Shown here in pieces: positions 36,174-45,093 of a stretch of DNA of 64,000 nt; the first letter of the stretch is position 1, and each line of letters starts with the position of its first letter. The DNA lies in assembly GCF_025787225.1 (NCBI RefSeq), contig NZ_CP090958.1, forward strand, positions 1,889,856-1,953,855, given 5' to 3'. The DNA comes from Saxibacter everestensis. GTDB lineage: Bacteria > Actinomycetota > Actinomycetes > Actinomycetales > Brevibacteriaceae. The notes under the pieces were generated by a model. The model saw nothing but the letters and a program-made list of their open reading frames with translations, ran no database searches and had not been told where the DNA came from. The position numbers and the translations under genes are program-made.

Positions 36174-36273
36174 GGCCTACTCCCGTCAGATCGTCGGCCG
36201 GCACCCGTCCTCCCGGATCTGTGTCGGCTCTGCACCAGTGACTGGAAGAGAAAATTCGTCCTTGGACGTGGGC

Positions 36274-37641
36274 TTATTCCTCTATAGATGTTGCCTGCCG
36301 GCCGTGCCCGACAGGCAACCCTCGGCGCTTCCTGTCTTTAGGGGCATGGTCATGCAGCTCCTTGATATGTGCGGGTGGTTCGGTCAGCAGCGCTTCAAGC
36401 CTGACGGCCAGCCGGAGAATCCGCCGGTCGCTGAATCGCGGCCCCTGCAACGTCACACCAACCGGTAGTCCACTGACGGGTACTGGTGCCGGCAGGGTAA
36501 GCATGGGGGCCCCGAGAATGGAGCCTTGGCCTGTATTGCGGGTGTAGAGTCCGAAGGTGGGCGTGGGCTCGCCCATATGCTCCACCAGATCGTCCTCGCC
36601 GATGCGGGGCGCCGGCGCTGGGGTGGCAGGGAAAGCCAGCGCGTCCAGGTCATGGTCGGCGAGCAGTCGCACATAGCCCTCGCGGGCGAGCGCTGTCCGC
36701 TGCTGGGCCTCGGCATATTCCGACGGCGTGGTAGGAACGGCGATTTCCGCTTCCAGGATGGCCCGCACGTCCGGGCTCTGCACTGAAGAGACCAGCTTGC
36801 CGAACGCTTCCTCAGGCTCCAGGAATAGCGCCTCGGCGGCAACCGCGGCCAGTAGACGGCGGGACTCCCACAGGACGATCGGCATTTCCGCTGCCCGCGC
36901 GTGATCAAGGACGCTGCCCAATTCGATGTCTATCAGGTCGACGGTCCCGCCCCAACGCTGTAGGGCGGCTTCGAACGACTGCGCAGTGGCAGGGTCGAGG
37001 TTCTCCACCAATTCGACCGGAACGCCCAACCGAGGTCGTGGCCTTATGGCGTCCAGTTCGTCCGAGTCGACAACGCATCGGTCAATGTAATCGATCTCGG
37101 CTACGGTGCGGGCGAAGACGCCGGGTGTGTCGCGCGTCCAGGACAGGCCCACGATACCGGCCGTCGGCCAGCGTCCAGTGCTTGGGCGGAAACCCACGAC
37201 TCCGCACAAGCTGGCCGGTATGGTCATCGACCCACCAGTGTCCGTACCCAATGCAACGGGCACGTCCCCGCGCGCGACCGCGGCCGCGCTGCCTCCCGAG
37301 GATCCCCCGGCGACCCGGCCTGAATCATTTGGGTGCCGGACCGGGCCAAAATCGGCGTTATTGGACGTGCTGCCGAAGGCCAGCTCGTGCATGTTCGTCA
37401 TGCCGATGACGACGGCCCCGGCCCGGCGTAATTGGGCCACCACCGGGGCATCAGCGGATTCAGGGCGGACGACGAGAGCTCTGCACCCGGCGGAGCGGTG
37501 AAACCCGGCTACGGATATGTTGGCCTTCACAGCCAGGGTGAAGGGCTGGGCGCTCCACGGCTGCGCCTGGATCTGCATTTCATCCGCGGGCTCGGTCCAT
37601 ACTCCGGGTTCCGGGTCGATGATCGGCCGGATAGCGGTCAC
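36274..37641 (-). CDS. Amidase signature family enzyme
   Basis: 455-residue amidase. The catalytic Ser-cisSer-Lys triad can be read: Lys in LAVKANISV, cis-Ser in GGSSGGSAAAVA and nucleophile Ser in TDTGGSMTIPASLCG. The family hydrolyses amides; overall style is like the N-terminal domain of allophanate hydrolases (AtzF) and similar amidases. It overlaps the upstream MFS gene by 4 bases, so uptake and hydrolysis of one amide compound is likely. Substrate unknown. Confidence 0.9.
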   Translation of the reverse strand: MTAIRPIIDPEPGVWTEPADEMQIQAQPWSAQPFTLAVKANISVAGFHRSAGCRALVVRPESADAPVVAQLRRAGAVVIGMTNMHELAFGSTSNNADFGPVRHPNDSGRVAGGSSGGSAAAVARGDVPVALGTDTGGSMTIPASLCGVVGFRPSTGRWPTAGIVGLSWTRDTPGVFARTVAEIDYIDRCVVDSDELDAIRPRPRLGVPVELVENLDPATAQSFEAALQRWGGTVDLIDIELGSVLDHARAAEMPIVLWESRRLLAAVAAEALFLEPEEAFGKLVSSVQSPDVRAILEAEIAVPTTPSEYAEAQQRTALAREGYVRLLADHDLDALAFPATPAPAPRIGEDDLVEHMGEPTPTFGLYTRNTGQGSILGAPMLTLPAPVPVSGLPVGVTLQGPRFSDRRILRLAVRLEALLTEPPAHIKELHDHAPKDRKRRGLPVGHGRQATSIEE

Positions 37642-39083
37642 TTAGCGATCTCCTCCAGGCTCCGGCCCCGTGTGGCGGGGGCAAACAGATTGACTATTGA
37701 GCCGACAACGAGGAAGGCAACCAGGCCCAGCATTGTGGCCCGCAGCGGCAGCTCACCCAAGGCACCGACCAACAGGAATACCCCAAGCCCACCGCCGACA
37801 TGGCCAAGACTGTCAGCCAGCGCGTATGCGGTCGTACGAAACCGGGTCGGGAAGCTCTCTGCGGTGAGCGCGTACTGGGCCGGGATCCAGATGTTCTGGC
37901 CAAAGAACAAGATCATGGCGCCGGCGAATACCGTCAGTGGCCCACCGGCGGCAGCAACGATCAGGGACCCCGCGATCGTGATCGCGGCACCGATCATCAT
38001 CCACCACCGCCGTTCCAACCGGTCCACGACGCTTCTCGCCGCGAAGGCGGCCGCGATGAAGCCCAGCAAGCCCACGGCTGAGACCATCCCGGCCTCGGCC
38101 GCGGAGTAGCCTTGGCGCACCAGCACGGAGGTGAAAGCTCCAGAGAAGCTATAAATCGTCAAGTAACCCAACATCCAGGCCAGCCCGAGAACCAGTAGTC
38201 GGCGAAGGTAAAGCGGTGAGCACAGTAGTTCGGCTACAGCGCCCCAGTTACTGAGCTGCGGCTCCAGTGCTTCATCCCGTACTGGCTCGGCGGGTGGCAG
38301 CCCGTGACGGCGGGTGGCGTTGGCTTCCATTGCATCCAATACGGTGGCAGCCTCGTCCGTCCTTCCTCGCCCCAGCAGCCAGCGCGGCGACTCGGGCAAG
38401 GCCACACGCAGGAACAGCGACACGAGTGCCAGTACGGCGCCGGCACCATAGACCCAGCGCCAGCCGCTGGTGAAATCTTCCGATGCGATCGCAAACGGGA
38501 GTCCGTGAGGCCATGGCCCCACGGGAGTGGTCAGGAAGAGACCGAGCCAGATGCCGAGAGCGGATCCAAAGGCCGCCATAATGAACAGCACGCTTGTGTA
38601 CCGCCCGCGCAATCGACGTGGTGAGACCTCACTAACGTAGACGTTGATGATGGCCAGGTCGGCCCCGATCCCGATGCCCGTGATGAGCCGCGACAGGGCA
38701 AAGTTGATTTCGTCGGCCGACAGAGCCGAGTAGATCGATCCCAATCCCGTGACGACCATTGAGGCAATCAGCATGCGGTGCCGGCCGAAACGGTCCGAAA
38801 GGACACCCAGGACTATCGCGCCAATGCCGTAGCCGAGCAGGCTCATGAAGACCGGCAGGCCGATGAAACTGTCCGACGTCGTGGGACTGCACTGGTCAAT
38901 GATCTGCAGGCAAGTCTGCACGAACGAGACATTGATGTTGAAGATGTCGTACTGGACGAAGAGCATGCCCAAACCGATCGTCAGGACGGACGTGGTGCTC
39001 AGTCCCCAGCGGGGGAATCGGTCGATGCGTCGCAGCAGGTCCGTGCGGGAACTCGTTGCCGACCGGGCAGGTGTTGTGGACAT
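37638..39083 (-). CDS. MFS transporter (sugar/aromatic acid symporter type)
   Basis: About 481 residues from the ATG at 39083, preceded by AAGGAG; the earlier in-frame start adds 46 residues with no signal. Twelve membrane segments, motif A GVLSDRFGRHRML and the proton-coupled symporter style loops RLITGIGIGADLAIINVYVSEVSPRRLRGRYTS and LPESPRWLLGRGR. Forms an operon with the amidase and is divergent from a LuxR-type regulator. Confidence 0.88.
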   Translation of the reverse strand: MSTTPARSATSSRTDLLRRIDRFPRWGLSTTSVLTIGLGMLFVQYDIFNINVSFVQTCLQIIDQCSPTTSDSFIGLPVFMSLLGYGIGAIVLGVLSDRFGRHRMLIASMVVTGLGSIYSALSADEINFALSRLITGIGIGADLAIINVYVSEVSPRRLRGRYTSVLFIMAAFGSALGIWLGLFLTTPVGPWPHGLPFAIASEDFTSGWRWVYGAGAVLALVSLFLRVALPESPRWLLGRGRTDEAATVLDAMEANATRRHGLPPAEPVRDEALEPQLSNWGAVAELLCSPLYLRRLLVLGLAWMLGYLTIYSFSGAFTSVLVRQGYSAAEAGMVSAVGLLGFIAAAFAARSVVDRLERRWWMMIGAAITIAGSLIVAAAGGPLTVFAGAMILFFGQNIWIPAQYALTAESFPTRFRTTAYALADSLGHVGGGLGVFLLVGALGELPLRATMLGLVAFLVVGSIVNLFAPATRGRSLEEIAK

Positions 39084-39286
39084 GGGGGCTCCTTGCCGAT
39101 GGTAATGATCTGCGTCACACCAATCTAGAATCGGCATCAGGGCGCCAACATCGTCATTTCTGATGATGGCCCCGGTCTTCGACACTGGCGCCCAGGCACG
39201 AACCGGATCTTTGCTAGACACTTCAAGTCAGACTAGAACAAGGCGGGCACAGTGCAGCTTGGCCTTTGACTCCTTGCGAGGCAACC

Positions 39287-39979
39287 ATGGACCAGAACCA
39301 AAGGCTCTTTAGCGAGGCAATTGACATTGCACTGTCGCAGACTCCCGCCGCTGAGCGCCGCCTCCTGCTCGGTGACACGGTGCGGGAGATCCTGAAGGCA
39401 GATGTTTTCGTTTCCTACGTTTGCGATGCCACCGGCCCGTACGCGGACCCAGTGGAGATTAATCTCGGCCAGGACATGCTCCGTGCTTACGCCCGACATT
39501 TCCGCCATATCGATGTGCTGACTCCAAGATTGTTCCAACAAAGCCGGACCTCCACGGTTACGCCCGTCCCAAGTTCCTGTGACGAATTCATCAACGACTT
39601 CCTGCACAGTCGCGATATGTACCACGGGATGAACTACTTCCCCGCCAAGTCCCAGTCCGGATCGATCGACCTAAGGCTATGGCGCGGGCGCCGGTCTGCG
39701 CCCTTCACAGCGGACGAGGCCGTGCTGCTCCAGTCGCTCGGAGACCTGGTCACGCGACTGTGGCCACTGGAAAAACCCTCGACCATCAGCTCCCTGACTC
39801 CACGCCAATCACAGATCGCCGAGCTCGTAGCCCAGGGCCACGGCGACAAGCAGATCTGCTCCTTGCTGGGCATCTCGCTGCCGACCCTGCGAACGCACTT
39901 GACCAATGCATTCGAAAAGACCGGCACACGGAACCGAGCCGGGCTCGCGGCCCACTTCCTCAATAGTCAGAGCCGGTGA
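39287..39979 (+). CDS. LuxR family transcriptional regulator
   Basis: About 230 residues. C-terminal LuxR/GerE helix-turn-helix (LTPRQSQIAELVAQGHGDKQICSLLGISLPTLRTHLTNAF). The N-terminal ~150 residues form a GAF/PAS-like sensor region without a receiver aspartate pattern, so it probably binds a ligand. It is divergent from the MFS-amidase operon with about 200 bp between, hence its likely regulator. ATG at 39287; an in-frame start 7 codons earlier is possible. Confidence 0.87.
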   Translation: MDQNQRLFSEAIDIALSQTPAAERRLLLGDTVREILKADVFVSYVCDATGPYADPVEINLGQDMLRAYARHFRHIDVLTPRLFQQSRTSTVTPVPSSCDEFINDFLHSRDMYHGMNYFPAKSQSGSIDLRLWRGRRSAPFTADEAVLLQSLGDLVTRLWPLEKPSTISSLTPRQSQIAELVAQGHGDKQICSLLGISLPTLRTHLTNAFEKTGTRNRAGLAAHFLNSQSR

Positions 39980-39986
39980 CCGCTGA

Positions 39987-40190
39987 GCGTCGCTGGAAGG
40001 GATCGTCGTGAATCATCTGACTGTCAGCCGCGCCGCGGACAGCCTCGGGGTGGCGTGGCACACTGCCGACGGTGCGGTCATCGCCGAGGGCAAGCGGGTG
40101 CTGATCGACGACCCGACCCGGTTTGATGGCGTCGAACCGGCCGGCATCGTTGATCAGCACCCGTCGGCCTTTCGCCAGGACCGCGGCTTG
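39987..40190 (+). pseudogene. ISL3 family transposase remnant
   Basis: The frame reads VVNHLTVSRAADSLGVAWHT, then DGAVIAEGKRVLIDDPTRFDGVEPAGIVDQH. This is the conserved region just before the first catalytic aspartate of ISL3-type transposases (usually FDGV--IGVDEH). The N-terminal and the rest of the catalytic domain are missing, and the DEH triad is degraded to VDQH. Fills most of the gap 39980-40263. Confirms past transposition at the right edge of the amidase cassette. Confidence 0.65.
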
Positions 40191-40263
40191 GATATCGGGC
40201 AGTATGATTTATTCTCCCGGCGGCTAGTCATTCTCACTGGCCCCCAACAAGCGAGGTACAACT

Positions 40264-41091
40264 ATGACCCAGGTTCCCGACATCAAACTGCACGGCGGTT
40301 CACGGCTTCCGAAGATCGGCCTCGGCACGAGCAAGCTCGAGGATCCACGGGTCCGCATTCGTGAGGCGCTCGAGGTCGGCTACCGACACATCGACACCGC
40401 CTCGCGCTATGACAATGAGACCGAGGTCGGCCTCGGCATCAAGGACTTCGCAGTCGACCGGTCCGAGCTTTTCATCACCACGAAGCTACGTGGCTACGAT
40501 CAGGGCTTCGATAACGCGAAGCGCGCGCTCGACGACAGCCTGCAGCGCCTGGGGCTTGAATACGTGGACCTGTTTCTGATCCATTGGCCGCTCCCCCGCC
40601 TGGACAAGTACGTCGAGAGCTGGCGGGCAATGGAAGAAATGCTCGCGGTCGGCAAGACCAAGGCAGTCGGCGTATCGAACTTCCTCCCGACACATCTGGA
40701 ACGGCTCGCGGCGGAAACCTCACTTGTCCCGGCGGTGAACCAAATTCAGCTCAACCCGCTATTCTCCCAGCGCGACCTGGTCGATTATCACGCTGACCAT
40801 GGGATTGTCACAGAGGCCTGGTCCCCGCTCGGCAAGGGACAATTGCTGGGGAACCCAGCTCTGGACGAGATCGCCGCCAAACACGGCAAAAGCGCGGCTC
40901 AGGTGATTTTGCGCTGGCACCTGGATCAGGACATCGTCGTAATCCCCAAGGCCTCGCACCGCGACCGGATGCAGCAGAACCTCGACGTTTTCGATTTCAG
41001 CCTGGATAGCGATGACACCGCAGTCATCAATGCGCTCAACACCGGCAAAGGACGCGAAGGCTTCGACCCGGCTATCCACGAAGAGTTCTAG
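40264..41091 (+). CDS. Aldo/keto reductase
   Basis: 275-residue NADPH-dependent oxidoreductase of the AKR5-like (2,5-diketo-gluconate reductase) group. The tetrad is complete: Asp and Tyr in HIDTASRYDNE, Lys in ITTKL, His in LIHWP. The C-terminal cofactor loop VVIPKASHRDRMQQN is present. Its stop overlaps the convergent ArsR gene by 3 bases. Substrate broad/unknown. Confidence 0.92.
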   Translation: MTQVPDIKLHGGSRLPKIGLGTSKLEDPRVRIREALEVGYRHIDTASRYDNETEVGLGIKDFAVDRSELFITTKLRGYDQGFDNAKRALDDSLQRLGLEYVDLFLIHWPLPRLDKYVESWRAMEEMLAVGKTKAVGVSNFLPTHLERLAAETSLVPAVNQIQLNPLFSQRDLVDYHADHGIVTEAWSPLGKGQLLGNPALDEIAAKHGKSAAQVILRWHLDQDIVVIPKASHRDRMQQNLDVFDFSLDSDDTAVINALNTGKGREGFDPAIHEEF

Positions 41092-41402
41092 CTGCTATTC
41101 CCTGACTTCTCGGCCACGTGTGCCAGGGCATCGTCGACGATGTGGGTGACGTGCAGGTCGGACACCTCGTAAAGGGTCTCCCTGCCGTGCCGCTTGCCTT
41201 CGACCAGCCGGGCCAAGCGCAGCACGCTTAGGTGCTGCGAAATCAATGGCTGCGACATGCCCAAGGCCTCGACCAGGTCGTTCACCCTGCTTGGTCCCTG
41301 CCTGAGCTGCGCCAGAATCGCAAGTCTTGACGCCGAAGCCAGCGTCTTGAAAAGCAGTGCCGTTTGATCCCTTATCTCCGCATCCGTCACACCTTTAGAC
41401 AC
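41088..41402 (-). CDS. ArsR family helix-turn-helix regulator
   Basis: 104-residue winged-helix repressor (LASASRLAILAQLRQGPSRVNDLVEALGMSQPLISQHLSVLRLARLVEGKRHGRETLYEV). No cysteine at all, so not a thiol-based metal sensor; histidines in the last helix (HVTHIVDDALAH) could form an alpha5-type metal site as in zinc/nickel sensors. GTG start overlaps the FUSC stop, so the two are co-transcribed, and it probably controls its own operon. Confidence 0.88.
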   Translation of the reverse strand: MSKGVTDAEIRDQTALLFKTLASASRLAILAQLRQGPSRVNDLVEALGMSQPLISQHLSVLRLARLVEGKRHGRETLYEVSDLHVTHIVDDALAHVAEKSGNSS

Positions 41403-42457
41403 TAGCGGTCGCGAATATCTCGGGACAATGCCGTCCTGACCGAACCGAGCCAGATCAGGAGTCCGGCGACAACACCGCCGAGCAGAGTGTCGAGCAGCCG
41501 GTCGGCGACAAGTGACGATGTTGCCGCCGGCACGCTGAGACTGCTGACCGAAAGCGCAAGCGGCGTGACAAAGATCAGCGCTATCCAATAAACCTGGCCG
41601 ACAATCAGTTCTGCCAGGAACTGACATAGCGCAGCAACTAAGACGATGCTCAGCGGCGTCGGGTCGAGGCTCAGGAACAGCGCGGTGACCAGCACACCGA
41701 TGCCGGTGCCGGCGACACGGTGAATCGCCCGGGTGAAAACCCGCGGGGCATGCGGACGCGGCACCGTCGCCGCGACGGCAACCGCTGCCCAGTAGGCGTG
41801 TCCCAGGCCAAGCCACCCGGATAGCAGGAGCGCAAGCCCGGCGCCGAGCCCGGTTTCCAGTGCCACTCTGAGCACGACCGGATCCTTACACGCAGATCCG
41901 TCCCGCTTCGACACCTCGCGCAGCGGCTGGAGCGCAACAGTTGCCTTGCCAACCGTCCTTCGCACCAGCCAACCGGACATGGCGACGAGCCACGCGAAGC
42001 CTGCCACGGCGACGGCCAGCGACATGCGTGGCACCAGGTCTGCGCCAGATGTCGGAATGGCGGAACACACCGAGTAGGCAAACACAAGGAAGACTGAACC
42101 CGAGGGGATCCAGTGCATTACCGCGCTGAGCACAACGCCAAGTCCGCAGATCAGGACGAGCACGATAACGAACAGGACGTCGTGGTTAGCTACGAGGGCC
42201 GTGCCCATGCCGGCCAGTATGGTGACCAGCAGAGCAACTGCCGCGACTGCGACGCTCACCGCTCGCTGGCGATACCGCTCGGTGCGTCCGTACAGGCCGG
42301 TGAATGCGGCGAACGACGCATATGCCGCGAGCTGGAGCTCGTCGAGCGACCAGAGCACCAGCAGCGGCACCAGGACGCAAATACAGGCACGTACCGCGGC
42401 CTCCAGATCCAGCCGGCCGATTCTGCCCGGCCAAAAGATGTCGAGTCCTCGGTACAT
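41402..42457 (-). CDS. FUSC family membrane protein
   Basis: 351 residues with two blocks of hydrophobic segments around a short cytoplasmic loop (VRRTVGKATVALQPLREVSKRDGSACKD). This is the organisation of fusaric-acid-resistance-like / YccS-like proteins, with the FUSC box near AYWAAVAVAATVPRPHAPRVFTRAIHRVAGTGIGV. Possibly efflux of an aromatic acid or envelope-related transport. Operon with an ArsR repressor. An AT-rich promoter stretch follows at 42488-42520. Confidence 0.83.
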   Translation of the reverse strand: MYRGLDIFWPGRIGRLDLEAAVRACICVLVPLLVLWSLDELQLAAYASFAAFTGLYGRTERYRQRAVSVAVAAVALLVTILAGMGTALVANHDVLFVIVLVLICGLGVVLSAVMHWIPSGSVFLVFAYSVCSAIPTSGADLVPRMSLAVAVAGFAWLVAMSGWLVRRTVGKATVALQPLREVSKRDGSACKDPVVLRVALETGLGAGLALLLSGWLGLGHAYWAAVAVAATVPRPHAPRVFTRAIHRVAGTGIGVLVTALFLSLDPTPLSIVLVAALCQFLAELIVGQVYWIALIFVTPLALSVSSLSVPAATSSLVADRLLDTLLGGVVAGLLIWLGSVRTALSRDIRDR

Positions 42458-42540
42458 GTGTTCGTTTCTCTCCGTTCCTGGTCGGGCACAAATAATAAAT
42501 AGCTTAACTAACTAAATCATCTGTGGGTTACTCTGTGCTC

Positions 42541-42921
42541 ATGCCTGACTTACTCGATGAACTACTTGCCCGGGAAACCGAGGTATGGGAGGCACTTCGG
42601 CTAGGCGACATGGCGGCCGACCGGGCGCTGCTCACGCCTGGATTCCTCGGCGTCTACGAATCCGGATTCGGCTCACGCGAAGACCATGTGCGGGAAGTCA
42701 AGGACGGGCCGAGTATCGCCAGCTACGAACTCTCCGAGCCGCGTGTGGTCCGATTGACCGAGCATATTGCGTTGCTCAGCTACCGGGCAGACTATACCGG
42801 GGCACGTGATGGCGTTGCGGATGCGATGTACGTCAGCTCGCTATGGGAGCGTGCGGGCGTCGATGAGCCATGGCTCAACAGCTTCAGCCAGGACACCACC
42901 GCCACCCCGCCGGCCGCCTAG
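42541..42921 (+). CDS. SnoaL/DUF4440-like (NTF2 fold) protein
   Basis: About 126 residues from the ATG at 42541. The fold pattern fits NTF2-like proteins: an N-terminal helix (LLARETEVWEALRLGDMAADRALLTPGFLGV) followed by a curved sheet. No Shine-Dalgarno sequence is seen; a TACTCT -10-like element about 7 bases upstream suggests a leaderless mRNA. Function unknown. Confidence 0.75.
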   Translation: MPDLLDELLARETEVWEALRLGDMAADRALLTPGFLGVYESGFGSREDHVREVKDGPSIASYELSEPRVVRLTEHIALLSYRADYTGARDGVADAMYVSSLWERAGVDEPWLNSFSQDTTATPPAA

Positions 42922-42946
42922 TCAATTCAGCCGGCGAGAACTCCGG

Positions 42947-43861
42947 CTAGGACTGACAACCCGGGCACCAGAACAGCCGCCTGGCCTGAAGCTTGGCTTC
43001 GGCGATCGGGGAACCGCAGACGAAACAGCCCATGCCCGTCCTGCGATAGACGAAGAACGGTTCCTCCGGGTCGGGACGGATCACGATCTTTCCCTGGGCG
43101 ACGCCATCAGCCATCAGGACGCGCAGGTCCTGCCAGATCGAGTTCAGTACGTCGCCGGGAAGTTTCGAACCCGGCGTATATGGGTCCACCCCTGCCCGGA
43201 AGAGCGACTCGGCGCGGTAGATGTTCCCGACCCCGGCAAGCACGGCCTGGTCCATCAGCAGGCTGCCGATCGCCACCCTGCGCGCACGACTCTTCTGGAT
43301 GAAGCGCTCGGGATCGGAGTCGCTGCGCAGCGGGTCCGGTCCGAGCCGAGCCAGGACTCCGGCCATCTCGGTCTCGGTGATCACCTCGCAGGCGGTCGGC
43401 CCGTTCAGGTCGGCGCAGCCATGGTCGCCAAGCAGCCGTAGCCGGACAGCACCACGAGGAGCGGGCGGAACAAAACGCTCGTCAGCCGAATCGGGCGGGT
43501 CTGTCTGGCCGCCCGAGGGGCCGACCGTGGCGTCCGGCGGCAGTGCTTTCTCTTCCTCACCGACCCGGCGCCGCGGTGCCCCGATCGCGTGTGGTCCGTG
43601 AAAATTCCGGTCGCCCGCGAACGTCCACGCCCCATAGAGCCCGAGGTGCACCCGAAGCCAGTGAGCCGGCTCTTTGGCCGCTCCGCCGAATCCCAGGAAC
43701 AGCTGCTTGCCAAATGCCTCGCTAGCGGTCAGCTTCAGGCCGTCCAGGATCTCGGCGCCCCGGGTGAACCGTCCTTGCGGCGATGACGCCGACAGCCGCT
43801 GGCCGCCGAACAACTCATCAAAAGCCCGGCTGAGCCGGTGAATCGAATGACCCTCAGGCAT
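42947..43861 (-). CDS. nei: Fpg/Nei family DNA glycosylase (endonuclease VIII-like)
   Basis: About 304 residues; excises oxidised bases and cuts the backbone. The mature N-terminus MPEGHSIHRL gives the catalytic Pro2-Glu3, so the start at 43861 is preferred over one 4 codons earlier. The helix-two-turn-helix region is ILMDQ-like (LLMDQAVLAGVGNIYRAESL), and a zinc finger CFVCGSP...FWCPGC closes the protein. It has a polar, Pro/Asp-rich insertion between the two domains (about residues 105-140). Confidence 0.92.
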   Translation of the reverse strand: MPEGHSIHRLSRAFDELFGGQRLSASSPQGRFTRGAEILDGLKLTASEAFGKQLFLGFGGAAKEPAHWLRVHLGLYGAWTFAGDRNFHGPHAIGAPRRRVGEEEKALPPDATVGPSGGQTDPPDSADERFVPPAPRGAVRLRLLGDHGCADLNGPTACEVITETEMAGVLARLGPDPLRSDSDPERFIQKSRARRVAIGSLLMDQAVLAGVGNIYRAESLFRAGVDPYTPGSKLPGDVLNSIWQDLRVLMADGVAQGKIVIRPDPEEPFFVYRRTGMGCFVCGSPIAEAKLQARRLFWCPGCQS

Positions 43862-43995
43862 GAATGACGACATCTCGTCCGGGAAAATTACACATTGTCG
43901 TCGGCGACAATATCATCTCCGTGCGCCACGTTCGGTGCCGGCAGACGCACGATATCGTTGGGGCGGAAGATGATTGCCGCCACCAGGAGCCTCCA

Positions 43996-45036
43996 ATGCC
44001 AGAAAACGCTCAGCAGTCGCAAGGGGTCTACGTCGAGCCGGGGCAGGAATATCACCGGGACACCAACTACATCGAGACCCGGATAGCCCGGGATGGCCGG
44101 GACGGCTATCCGGTAGAACCTGGCCGGTACCGGCTGGTCGTTGCGAGAGCCTGTCCGTGGGCGAACCGGGCGGTTATCGTCCGGCGCCTGCTTGGGCTGG
44201 AAGACGCGATCTCAATGGGTATCTGCGGTCCCACCCACGACGAACGCAGCTGGACCTTCGATCTGGATCCCGGCGGAAAAGACCCGATCTTAGGCATCGA
44301 GCGGCTGCAGGAGGCGTTCTTCCGGCGGATTCCGGACTATCAGCGTGGAATAACCGTTCCGGCAATTGTCGACGTCCCGAGCGGTGCCGTGGTGACGAAC
44401 GACTTCGCGCAGATCACGCTGGACCTGTCGACGCAGTGGACCGAGTTTCATCGGGATGGGGCACCGGATCTCTACCCGGAGAATCTACGCGACCAGATCG
44501 ACGAGGTTGCCGCCGTCGTCTTCACAGAAGTCAACAACGGGGTCTACAGGTGCGGATTTGCCGGCTCGCAGGAGTCATACGACCGCGCCTTCGACCAGCT
44601 GTTCGCCAGACTCGACTGGCTCAGCGATCGGCTGGCGAATCAGCGGTACCTGGTCGGCGACACCATCACGGAGGCGGATGTCCGGCTATTCACCACGCTT
44701 GCCCGCTTCGATGCGGTCTATTACGGGCACTTCAAGTGCAATCGAAGCAAACTCAGTGAGATGCCGGTGCTGTGGGCCTACGCACGAGACCTCTTCCAGA
44801 CGCCCGGCTTCGGTGACACCACCGATTTCGATCAGATCAAGAAGCATTATTACATCGTGCACTCCGACATCAACCCCACTCAGATCGTTCCGAAGGGCCC
44901 CGACCTGTCAGGCTGGCTTACCGCGCATCACCGCGAGCAGCTTGGCGGCCGGCCGTTTGGCGATGGCACCGCTCCGCCGCCACCGCCGGACGGCGAACTC
45001 GTGCCGGCCGCCAACAGCGCCCTAGCCTGGCGCTGA
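43996..45036 (+). CDS. Xi-class glutathione S-transferase / glutathionyl-hydroquinone reductase homologue
   Basis: About 346 residues from the ATG at 43996 with an AGGAG site. Thioredoxin-fold domain with catalytic Cys in ARACPWANRAVIVRRLLGLE, and a C-terminal helical domain (RYLVGDTITEADVRLFTTLARFDAVYYGHFKCNR). In the family it reduces thiol-conjugated hydroquinones. Actinobacteria normally use mycothiol instead of glutathione, so the thiol partner is probably different. A short Pro-rich tail ends the protein. Confidence 0.9.
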   Translation: MPENAQQSQGVYVEPGQEYHRDTNYIETRIARDGRDGYPVEPGRYRLVVARACPWANRAVIVRRLLGLEDAISMGICGPTHDERSWTFDLDPGGKDPILGIERLQEAFFRRIPDYQRGITVPAIVDVPSGAVVTNDFAQITLDLSTQWTEFHRDGAPDLYPENLRDQIDEVAAVVFTEVNNGVYRCGFAGSQESYDRAFDQLFARLDWLSDRLANQRYLVGDTITEADVRLFTTLARFDAVYYGHFKCNRSKLSEMPVLWAYARDLFQTPGFGDTTDFDQIKKHYYIVHSDINPTQIVPKGPDLSGWLTAHHREQLGGRPFGDGTAPPPPPDGELVPAANSALAWR

Positions 45037-45093
45037 CGGCTAGCTGTTGCGGGAACGGTCGGCCAGGCGCTAACGGCCGACTGTTGCGGGAAT
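45026..45093. repeat. Imperfect direct repeat at the end of the MFS gene
   Basis: GGCGCTGACGGCTAGCTGTT plus GCGGGAA near 45030 recurs as GGCGCTAACGGCCGACTGTT plus GCGGGAA near 45067, with a GGCCAG-type linker. The second copy contains the stop codon of the MFS gene. Looks like a small local duplication. Confidence 0.75.
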
